A program made the translations under genes and the position numbers. From Intestinimonas massiliensis (ex Afouda et al. 2020) (GTDB taxonomy: Bacteria; Bacillota; Clostridia; Oscillospirales; Oscillospiraceae): DNA of 64,000 bases. Where the stretch lies: contig NZ_LN869529.1 in NCBI RefSeq assembly GCF_001244995.1, positions 2,002,957 through 2,066,956 on the forward strand, given 5' to 3'. Shown here one piece after another: positions 58,603-64,000 of the stretch (position 1 is the stretch's first letter; each line of letters begins with the position of its first letter). The notes beneath the pieces were generated by a model. It had not been told where the DNA came from and did no database searches. It saw only the letters and a program-made list of their open reading frames with translations.

Positions 58603-59139
58603 TCAGTGGGAAAGGGCTCGCTTCAGGGGCCGGGCCAGCAGAGTGGTGACGGCAATCTTCAAAAAGTCCCCGGGCAGGTAGATCAGCATCCCCGCCCGGA
58701 CCACATACCAGATCGACAGGCCCTTATCCAAATAGACGTTCAGGATCAGGTACATATACGGCAGACCCACCAGGTAGAGTACCCCCAGCCCGGCCAGGCA
58801 GGCCGGGACGATGCGCCGGGCCTGGGTCCCCTCCCCCGCCAGACGGCCGATGACCCAGGCGGCGGGGATCAGTCCCAGCAGGAAGCCGAAGCTGGGCTGG
58901 AACACATAGCCCAGGCCGCCGCCCATGGTAAAGACGGGCAGGCCCGCCAGCCCCAGCGCCACATAGACCGCCTGGGAGGCCGCCCCCCAGCGGGGCCCCA
59001 GCAGAACCCCCGCCATGGCAGTAAAAAAGAACTGGAGGGTCAGGGACAGGGCGCCCAGGGGAATCTTCAAAAAGGCCCCGATGGCGGTGAGGGCGGCAAA
59101 CAGAGCCGCCAGGATCAGGGAACGGGTCTTACTGTGCAT
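58603..59139 (-). CDS. bioY: Biotin transporter BioY
   Basis: A 178-residue ECF-type S component with six helices: TRSLILAALFAALTAIGAFLKIPLG, SLTLQFFFTAMAGVLLGPRWGAASQAVYVALGLAGLPVFTMGGGLGYVFQPSFGFLLG and ...YMYLILNVYLDKGLSIWYVVRAGMLIYLPGDFLK. The GGxGYxxxPxxG-like stretch and LPVF are typical of BioY. It imports biotin, alone or with a shared EcfAAT module encoded elsewhere. Its promoter overlaps two BirA-type operators. Confidence 0.96.
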   Translation of the reverse strand: MHSKTRSLILAALFAALTAIGAFLKIPLGALSLTLQFFFTAMAGVLLGPRWGAASQAVYVALGLAGLPVFTMGGGLGYVFQPSFGFLLGLIPAAWVIGRLAGEGTQARRIVPACLAGLGVLYLVGLPYMYLILNVYLDKGLSIWYVVRAGMLIYLPGDFLKIAVTTLLARPLKRALSH

Positions 59140-59153
59140 ACGGGTCGCTCCAA

Positions 59154-59184
59154 TCGTAAACCATTTTTTATATTGAGTTTACAA
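59154..59184. promoter_or_regulatory. BirA-type operator 1 (bioY side)
   Basis: TCGTAAAC, 15 bp, GTTTACAA. It begins immediately downstream of the bioY -10 box (TATACT, minus strand 59191-59186), so a bound repressor would block bioY. Confidence 0.8.
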
Positions 59185-59185
59185 T

Positions 59186-59214
59186 AGTATAGCGCAGCCA
59201 TCGCCGGTTGTAAA
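59186..59214 (-). promoter_or_regulatory. Promoter of bioY
   Basis: Minus strand: TTTACA (59214-59209), 17-bp spacer, TATACT (59191-59186). Its -35 is the left half of operator 2. Confidence 0.75.
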
Positions 59215-59238
59215 CTATTTTTTAATTTTTGTTGACAG
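59208..59238. promoter_or_regulatory. BirA-type operator 2 (birA side)
   Basis: TTGTAAAC, 15 bp, GTTGACAG, the same spacing as operator 1. The right half contains the birA -35 TTGACA. Confidence 0.8.
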
Positions 59239-59259
59239 CCTTTGGCCCTCAGCTATAAT
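59232..59259 (+). promoter_or_regulatory. Promoter of birA
   Basis: TTGACA (59232-59237), 16-bp spacer, TATAAT (59254-59259). Near-perfect boxes. Confidence 0.85.
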
Positions 59260-59312
59260 AAAAGGGTATTAGGGTGTCTTGTCAAGGGTCCAGGCAAAAA
59301 GGAGGCTTTGAT

Positions 59313-60305
59313 ATGCTGGAGGAAGAGGTCCTGGCGCTGCTGCGCGGCCATGGGGAGGGGCATCTCTCCGGAGAGGCCATGAGCCGCACTCTGGCGGTAA
59401 GCCGCGCGGCGGTGTGGAAGGCGGTGGAGGCCCTGCGGCGGGACGGCTACCAGATCACCTCCGCCCCCAATCGGGGCTACCGCCTCGCCGGCGGTCCCGA
59501 CCGCATCCGGGCAGGCGAGCTGGCCGGAGCTCTGGCAGGCCGCACCGTCGGGCGGGAGCTGGTCTGTCTGGAGACGGTGGACTCCACCAACACCGAGGTC
59601 AAGCGCCGGGCCGCCGCCGGAGCGGCCGAGGGTCTGGCCGTTCTGGCCGAGGAGCAAACCGCCGGCCGGGGCCGTAGGGGGCGCTCCTTTCAGTCCCTTT
59701 CCGGCAAGGGACTTTACTTGTCTATCCTGCTGCGGCCGGCCGTCTCGCTGGCCGATCTGTCCCAGCTCACCGCCTGGACGGCGGTGGCGGTCTGCCGCGG
59801 CATCCAGGCCTGCTGCGGAGCGGAGCCCCAGATCAAGTGGACCAACGACATCCTTCTGAATGGAAAAAAGCTGTGCGGCGTCCTGACCGAGCTGGAGCTG
59901 GAGGCCGAGAGCGCCGCCCCGAGCCATGTGGTGGTGGGCCTTGGGGTCAACGTGAGTCAGACCGCCGCGGACTTTGGCCCGGAACTGGCCGATATCGCTA
60001 CCTCGCTGAAGCTGGAGGGCTTTTCCGTCCGCCGTGCGGAGCTGGCGGGGCGGATCTTGGCCGCGCTGGACGACCTGTATGCCGCCTTCCCCGCCGGCAA
60101 GGCGGACTATCTGTCCGACTACCGGGCCCGGTGCGCCACCACGGGCCGTGAGGTGCTGCTGCTCCGGGGGGGCGCCCAGGTCCCCGCCTTCGCCGAGGCC
60201 GTCGACGACGACTTTGGCCTGGTGGTCCGCTGCCCCGACGGCCGCCGGGAGACCGTCACCTCCGGCGAGGTGTCGGTCCGGGGCCTGATGGGACAATATG
60301 TGTAA
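59313..60305 (+). CDS. birA: Biotin protein ligase and biotin-operon repressor BirA
   Basis: A 330-residue bifunctional BirA. N-terminal winged helix (about 1-60; LSGEAMSRTLAVSRAAVWKAVEALRRDGYQITSAPNRGYRL) binds DNA; the ligase domain (about 70-270) has VDSTNTEVKRR, the biotinyl-AMP loop GRGRRGR (118-124), GLYLSILLRP and IKWTNDILLNGKKLCGVL with the catalytic Lys; the C-terminal SH3-like domain ends EVSVRGLMGQY. ATG 59313 follows AAAAGGAGG. Because the DNA-binding domain is present and BirA-type operators cover both promoters of the bioY-birA gap, it should repress bioY and itself when biotin is plentiful. Confidence 0.97.
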   Translation: MLEEEVLALLRGHGEGHLSGEAMSRTLAVSRAAVWKAVEALRRDGYQITSAPNRGYRLAGGPDRIRAGELAGALAGRTVGRELVCLETVDSTNTEVKRRAAAGAAEGLAVLAEEQTAGRGRRGRSFQSLSGKGLYLSILLRPAVSLADLSQLTAWTAVAVCRGIQACCGAEPQIKWTNDILLNGKKLCGVLTELELEAESAAPSHVVVGLGVNVSQTAADFGPELADIATSLKLEGFSVRRAELAGRILAALDDLYAAFPAGKADYLSDYRARCATTGREVLLLRGGAQVPAFAEAVDDDFGLVVRCPDGRRETVTSGEVSVRGLMGQYV

Positions 60306-60320
60306 AGGAGGATGCCCTTT

Positions 60321-60833
60321 ATGAATGCCGTCCAACGCCGGGAGGCCCTCTCCCGCTGCCTGACCGAGACCCTCTGCCCGGTGAGCGCCACCGCCCTGGC
60401 CCAGCGCTTTTCCGTCAGCCGCCAGATCATCGTGGGGGACATCGCCCTGCTCCGGGCGGCGGGAGCCAACATCGTCTCCACACCCCGGGGCTACCTGGTG
60501 CCCCGGGAGGTAGGCGGGCGGCTGCGCACGCTGGTCTGCCGTCACAGCGCCGCCGAGCTGGAGCCCGAGCTCAACATCATGGTGGACAACGGCTGCACCG
60601 TCATCGACGTGGCGGTAGAGCACCCGGTGTACGGCCAGCTCTCCGGGCGGCTGGAGCTCTCCTCCCGGTATGATGTGGGAGAATTTATACGCAGGGTAAA
60701 GGAGGAGGGGGCCAAACCCCTCAGCGTCCTCACCGACGGCATCCACCTGCACACCCTCCGCTGCCCGGACGAGGACGCCTTTCAACGTGTCCGGACCGCG
60801 CTGGATGCGGCGGGCTTTCTGGTGAAGGAGTAG
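60321..60833 (+). CDS. niaR: Transcription repressor NiaR (niacin-responsive, 3H domain)
   Basis: A 170-residue regulator: helix-turn-helix (about 1-60; LSRCLTETLCPVSATALAQRFSVSRQIIVGDIALLRAAGANIVSTPRGYLV) and the 3H niacin-binding domain, named for three conserved His, seen here as CRHSAAELEPELN, VEHPVYGQL and DGIHLHTLRC. ATG 60321 is nine bases after AAAGGAGG; ATG 60312 touches that site and is unlikely. NiaR represses NAD-precursor uptake and synthesis genes when niacin is present. A long NiaR-type palindrome lies just after it, in front of the EIIC-like gene. It follows birA by 15 bp and is probably cotranscribed with it. Confidence 0.93.
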   Translation: MNAVQRREALSRCLTETLCPVSATALAQRFSVSRQIIVGDIALLRAAGANIVSTPRGYLVPREVGGRLRTLVCRHSAAELEPELNIMVDNGCTVIDVAVEHPVYGQLSGRLELSSRYDVGEFIRRVKEEGAKPLSVLTDGIHLHTLRCPDEDAFQRVRTALDAAGFLVKE

Positions 60834-60840
60834 CTTCCGC

Positions 60841-60868
60841 TTGACAAATATCCAAAATCCGCTATAAT
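60841..60868 (+). promoter_or_regulatory. Promoter of the EIIC-like transporter gene
   Basis: TTGACA (60841-60846), 16-bp spacer, TATAAT (60863-60868). The -10 box lies in the left arm of the NiaR-type palindrome. Confidence 0.85.
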
Positions 60869-60909
60869 AGGACCTTACAGGTGTCTTGACACCTGTAAGG
60901 TCCTATTAT
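60864..60909. promoter_or_regulatory. NiaR-type operator: 22-bp arms with 2-bp centre
   Basis: The core TTACAGGTGTC-TT-GACACCTGTAA matches the type of box described for NiaR (paired AGGTGTC half-sites); the symmetry extends outward to AATAGGACC/GGTCCTATT for 22 perfect pairs. It overlaps the -10 box and start site. As RNA it would also form a strong hairpin followed by TATTTTA. Confidence 0.85.
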
Positions 60910-60932
60910 TTTACCCAAAGGAGCCCGCCACT

Positions 60933-61997
60933 ATGGACAAGCTCAACGCCTTCCTCCAGCGCAAAAACATCGTCATCTCAGCCAAGCGATACGGCATCGA
61001 CGCCCTGGGGGCCATGGCCCAGGGCCTGTTCTGCTCCCTGCTCATCGGCACCATCATCAAGACGCTGGGCCAGCAGCTCGGCGTCCCGTTCCTGGTGGAC
61101 ATCGGCGGCTACGCCTCGGCCATGTCCGGCCCCGCCATGGCCGCCGCCATCGGCTACGCCCTTCAGGCCCCTCCGCTGGTCCTCTTCTCCCTCATCGCCG
61201 TGGGCTCCGCCGCCAACGGCCTGGGCGGGGCCGGCGGCCCTCTGGCCGTACTCGTCATCGCCATCCTCGCCGCCGAGATTGGCAAGGCCGTCTCCAAGGA
61301 GACCAAGGTGGATATTCTGGTCACTCCCCTGGTGACCATCTGCGCGGGCGTGGCTCTGTCGGCCTGGTGGGCCCCCGCCATCGGGGCGGCGGCCTCCGCC
61401 TTTGGCCAGCTCATCAAGGACACCACCGTACTGCAACCCTTCTGGATGGGCATTGTCGTGTCCGTGCTGGTGGGCATCGCCCTGACCCTTCCCATCTCCT
61501 CCGCCGCCATCTGCGCCGCCTTCGGCCTCACCGGCCTGGCGGGAGGGGCGGCCGTGGCGGGCTGCTGCGCCCAGATGGTGGGCTTCGCCGTCCTGTCTTT
61601 CCGGGAAAATCGCTGGGGCGGCCTGGTAAGTCAGGGCATCGGCACCTCCATGCTCCAGATGCCCAACATCGTCCGCAATCCCCGCATCTGGCTCCCCGCC
61701 ATCGTCACTTCCGCCATCACCGGCCCCATCGCCACTTGCGTCTTTCGGTTAGAGATGAACGACCCCGCCGGCGGCGTGGCTTCGGGCATGGGCACCTGCG
61801 GCCTGGTGGGGCAGATCGGCGTCTATGCCGGCTGGGTCAGCGACGTGGCCGCCGGCATCAAGCCCGCCATCACCGCCTTTGACTGGGCGGGGCTGGTCCT
61901 GGTCTGCTTCATCCTCCCCGCCGTACTCTGCTGGGCCCTGGGTCTGGGATGCCGGAGGCTGGGGTGGATTAAGGAGGGGGACCTGACCCTCTCCTGA
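60933..61997 (+). CDS. PTS-EIIC-like membrane transporter under NiaR control, candidate niacin transporter
   Basis: A 354-residue membrane protein with about nine to ten helices, of the PTS_EIIC_2-like group: GIDALGAMAQGLFCSLLIGTIIKTLG, AMSGPAMAAAIGYALQAPPLVLFSLIAVG, GAGGPLAVLVIAILAAEIGKAVSKETKVDILVTPLVTI and ...MLQMPNIVRNPRIWLPAIVTSAITGPIATCVF. No EIIA or EIIB domain is fused to it or encoded nearby, and no sugar gene is close, so phosphotransfer is doubtful. The only visible control is the NiaR-type operator on its promoter, directly behind niaR. That predicts uptake of nicotinate, nicotinamide or a related NAD precursor. RBS AAAGGAG; own terminator after it. Confidence 0.85.
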   Translation: MDKLNAFLQRKNIVISAKRYGIDALGAMAQGLFCSLLIGTIIKTLGQQLGVPFLVDIGGYASAMSGPAMAAAIGYALQAPPLVLFSLIAVGSAANGLGGAGGPLAVLVIAILAAEIGKAVSKETKVDILVTPLVTICAGVALSAWWAPAIGAAASAFGQLIKDTTVLQPFWMGIVVSVLVGIALTLPISSAAICAAFGLTGLAGGAAVAGCCAQMVGFAVLSFRENRWGGLVSQGIGTSMLQMPNIVRNPRIWLPAIVTSAITGPIATCVFRLEMNDPAGGVASGMGTCGLVGQIGVYAGWVSDVAAGIKPAITAFDWAGLVLVCFILPAVLCWALGLGCRRLGWIKEGDLTLS

Positions 61998-62008
61998 ACT
62001 CCTATGCA

Positions 62009-62055
62009 AAAAAACAGCGGCCCCGGACGAAGATCCGGGGCCGCTGCCCTTTTAT
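62009..62055. terminator. Bidirectional terminator between the EIIC-like gene and htrA
   Basis: AGCGGCCCCGGA-CGAAGA-TCCGGGGCCGCT, A-run on the left, GCCCTTTT on the right. Confidence 0.9.
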
Positions 62056-63329
62056 TCCAGGCTGTACTGTTCCACCAGCTCCACCGTGATATCCAGGGTC
62101 TCCCCTTCCCGCCAGAGGCAAAACCGGATGGTCTCCCCCACAGCCAGAGCGTTTTTCAGCTCCAGCAGGTCGTCGTTCACCGACAGCTCCACCCCATTGG
62201 CGGACAGCAGCACATCGCCGGTGCGGATGCCCTGGGTCCAGGCATCGGACTTCTCCTCCACCTGCTCCACCCAGAGGCCGTGGTCCAGGCTTCGTCCGGT
62301 TCTCTCTTCCGCGGTGAGAGGCCGGACGGTGATCCCCAGCATGGGCCGCCCCTTTACCACACCGTAGCCGATCAGATCGTCCACCACGGTCTTGGCCGTC
62401 CGGGACGGGATGGCGAAGCCCAGCCCCTCTACCGTGGAGTTGTAGGCCATCAGCTTCATGTTGGTGATGCCGATGACCTGACCCATGTCGTTGATGAGCG
62501 CGCCGCCGGAATTGCCGGTGTTGAGGGCGGCGGTGGTCTGGAGCAGGGTCATCTGCCGGCCCTCCACCTCCATGTCCCGGTTAATGGCCGAGAGGATGCC
62601 GTCCGTCATGGTGCCCCGCAGCTCCTCCCCCATGGGATTGCCGATGGCCACCACCACGTCCCCCACCTCCATCTGGTCGGAGTCGCCGAACTTGGCGGGC
62701 GTCAGACCCTGAGCGTCGATCTTCAGCACCGCCAGGTCGGTGGCCGCATCGCTGCCCACCAGCAGGGCCTCGTACTGCCCGCCGTCCTCCAGCACCACAT
62801 CCGCCCGAAAGCTGCCTTCAATGACGTGGGCGTTGGTGATGATGTATCCATCCGCGGACATCACCACGCCGGTGCCCTGGGCAATGCCCTGTCCGGTGGC
62901 GGCCCGGATAAAGACCACCGAGGGGCTCACCTTTTTATAGATGTCCTGAAAGCTCATAGCCGCCTCCGCGGGCCGCTCGGCCAGGGTGAGGACCGTGCCG
63001 TCCCCGGTGGGGGCCCGCCGGAGCTCCGGCGCGGGCACCAGCTCCACGGAGGGCTGCCTGACGCCGGGCTGTCCCTGGACGGTTCCGGGCAGCAGCGCCT
63101 CCAGAGCCACGGGCTGGGCCCGCAGCGCCAGCAGCACCGCCGTCCCGCCCAGCAGCAAAGACAGTACGGCCAGCAGGGTGGCCGCTCCCCGCTCGGAACG
63201 GTCTTTCTTCCGCCGCGGCGGGGCGGCCGGCGCCTCCGGCGGGGCGGTCGGTTCCGGCTCTGCCGCGGGCAGGACCGCTGTCGTCCCGGCGGGGTCGTCC
63301 TGAGGCGTGTGGTCATAGTAATAAAGCAT
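62052..63329 (-). CDS. HtrA-type serine protease with PDZ domain
   Basis: A 425-residue membrane-anchored protease of the HtrA/DegP group, acting outside the membrane in envelope protein quality control. Cytoplasmic Pro-rich N-terminus (1-45), membrane helix (about 49-69), trypsin-like domain (about 125-315) with the triad His168 (TNAHVI), Asp198 (ATDLAVL) and Ser274 (GNSGGAL), and one PDZ domain (about 320-420; VEQVEEKSDAWTQGIRTGDVLLSANGVELSVNDDLLELKNAL). It starts 250 bp downstream of the kinase gene at the right edge; the duplicated kinase tail and hairpin array lie between. Confidence 0.95.
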   Translation of the reverse strand: MLYYYDHTPQDDPAGTTAVLPAAEPEPTAPPEAPAAPPRRKKDRSERGAATLLAVLSLLLGGTAVLLALRAQPVALEALLPGTVQGQPGVRQPSVELVPAPELRRAPTGDGTVLTLAERPAEAAMSFQDIYKKVSPSVVFIRAATGQGIAQGTGVVMSADGYIITNAHVIEGSFRADVVLEDGGQYEALLVGSDAATDLAVLKIDAQGLTPAKFGDSDQMEVGDVVVAIGNPMGEELRGTMTDGILSAINRDMEVEGRQMTLLQTTAALNTGNSGGALINDMGQVIGITNMKLMAYNSTVEGLGFAIPSRTAKTVVDDLIGYGVVKGRPMLGITVRPLTAEERTGRSLDHGLWVEQVEEKSDAWTQGIRTGDVLLSANGVELSVNDDLLELKNALAVGETIRFCLWREGETLDITVELVEQYSLE

Positions 63330-63349
63330 AGGGACCTCCTGTGTGGCGG

Positions 63350-63414
63350 CTCAGGCCAGCGTCAGCGTAAAGGTAAATTCGGTCACCCCATTTTCGCTGG
63401 TGACAGAGATGTTT
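63350..63414. repeat. 65-bp direct repeat, downstream copy of the kinase gene 3' end
   Basis: Identical to 63579-63643 except one base (63381), which is synonymous in the reading frame. It encodes, without an upstream gene, NISVTSENGVTEFTFTLTLA plus stop. Confidence 0.95.
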
Positions 63415-63578
63415 GGCCCATCCGACTGCCTCGGATGGGGGCCCTGTTCTTTCTTCCTCGGGACGAATGAATCGTCCCTGCGGCAAGGGCTTGGACTCCC
63501 GTCCAAACCCTTGTGCGCGGCAGATCGCCGCGTCCCCGCTGCGCGGGTGCCGAAAAACATCTCCCCGGCCTTCCCACC
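63415..63578. ncRNA. Chain of five hairpins between direct repeats (structured element)
   Basis: In order: CCATCCGA/TCGGATGG (63418-63438), GGGACGA/TCGTCCC (63460-63478), AAGGGcTTGGAC/GTCCAAaCCCTT (63485-63512), GCGGC/GCCGC (63517-63531), CCCGC/GCGGG (63535-63547). No open frame of note. The row of short perfect stems recalls palindrome-rich mobile or structured RNA elements; I do not recognise a known class. Confidence 0.5.
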
Positions 63579-63643
63579 CTCAGGCCAGCGTCAGCGTAAA
63601 GGTAAATTCCGTCACCCCATTTTCGCTGGTGACAGAGATGTTT
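63579..63643. repeat. 65-bp direct repeat, copy within the kinase gene
   Basis: Forms the true 3' end of the histidine kinase gene, including its stop codon at 63580-63582. Confidence 0.95.
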
Positions 63644-64000
63644 TCTTTGTGGTTGTCCAGAATGGTCTTGACGATATACAGCCCCAGCCCCACGCCCTCC
63701 CGGTCCTCGCTGCGGGAGTGATCGGTCTTGTGGAAGCGGTCAAAGACCAGCGCCAGCTCCTCCGGAGGGATGGTCTCACCCACATTGCGCACCGAGATGT
63801 AGGCCTTTCCCCCTTTGGCCGCCACGCCGATGCCCAGGGTCTCTCCCTCGGCGGAGAACTTGATGGCGTTATCCAGCAGATTGTAGCACACCTGCGTGAT
63901 AGCGTCCGGATCCCCCCACACCTTGACGGGCTCCTCGGGGAGCTGGGTGTCCACGTCCAGATGGCGGGAATTGATCTTGCCCTCCAGGCTCACCAGCACC
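63580..64000 (-). CDS. Sensor histidine kinase, C-terminal part (partial)
   Basis: About 139 C-terminal residues are in the window: a HATPase domain with N-box CYNLLDNAIKFS, G1-like RNVGETIPPEELALVFDRF and G2 GVGLGLYIV. The G1 Asp of DxGxG is Asn here (N-V-G-E-T), a variation known in some clostridial kinases. The rest of the gene lies beyond the right edge. The last 20 codons are duplicated downstream, so the gene still ends normally. It faces htrA and may share its control. Confidence 0.9.
   Translation of the reverse strand, partial: VLVSLEGKINSRHLDVDTQLPEEPVKVWGDPDAITQVCYNLLDNAIKFSAEGETLGIGVAAKGGKAYISVRNVGETIPPEELALVFDRFHKTDHSRSEDREGVGLGLYIVKTILDNHKENISVTSENGVTEFTFTLTLA

Noticed and set aside
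63697-63800. Degenerate G1 box of the right-edge kinase as evidence of a dead kinase
   Set aside because: Asn for Asp in this motif occurs in functional-looking clostridial kinases, and the N and G2 boxes are intact.
1-64000. CRISPR array, rRNA, tRNA or complete insertion sequence
   Set aside because: No regularly spaced repeats, no rRNA or cloverleaf sequence and no transposase or integrase motif was seen.

Overview
The window reads as chromosome of a high-GC, spore-forming, anaerobic Firmicute, most like the gut Oscillospiraceae (Flavonifractor, Intestinimonas or Pseudoflavonifractor type). The grounds are spo0A and spoIVB, a yabP-yabQ-divIC-S1 cluster in the Bacillus order, S-layer homology (SLH) proteins, citrate lyase genes, an A-type flavoprotein fused to rubredoxin, and strong Shine-Dalgarno sites with sigma-A type promoters. 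The species call is inference; no rRNA or tRNA gene was seen.

Layout. 1-2.6 kb: the end of a tripartite tricarboxylate transporter operon (tctC, then tctB running off the window) with a divergent AraC regulator that appears to start at a non-standard codon. 2.7-12.2 kb: two SLH surface proteins flanking a MacA-MacB type efflux operon whose adaptor is internally duplicated. 12.2-19.5 kb: metY; an operon comEA, response regulator, histidine kinase, GerMN lipoprotein; a D,D-carboxypeptidase; a TipA-like MerR regulator. 19.6-23.7 kb: a 1367-residue surface protein combining 5'-nucleotidase, SLH, alpha/beta hydrolase and tyrosine phosphatase modules. 24-31.7 kb: TSCPD protein, TrmO, LysR, spo0A, spoIVB, a DUF6512-like membrane protein, and a decayed low-density stretch. 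31-38.7 kb: AbrB-type transporter and a LysR-controlled amidohydrolase, AbgT transporter and C45 peptidase operon. 38.7-45 kb: citrate lyase locus (LysR-citXG diverging from citDEFC). 45-52.8 kb: MATE transporter with cysteine desulfurase, flavoprotein-rubredoxin, APC permease, NYN-domain protein and D-aminopeptidase. 53-54.7 kb: sigma factor operon. 54.7-58.5 kb: HPF, amidohydrolase and the sporulation/division cluster. 58.6-62 kb: bioY and birA with shared BirA-type operators, then niaR and a PTS-EIIC-like transporter behind a very long NiaR-type palindrome. 62-64 kb: HtrA protease and the end of a histidine kinase gene whose last 65 bp are duplicated around a chain of five hairpins.

Most notable: the niaR-EIIC arrangement, which predicts a niacin transporter of PTS-EIIC-like type; the four-module surface enzyme, which carries a 48-bp patch nearly identical to part of the GerMN lipoprotein gene; the duplicated 3' end with hairpin array at the right edge; the AbgT/amidohydrolase/C45 peptidase operon, which looks like an uncharacterised N-acyl or aryl-amide scavenging pathway; and a GC-skewed degraded copy of an amidohydrolase 3' end lying inside the S1-domain gene, which may be an assembly fault. 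Product names come from motif recognition by eye, not from database searches.
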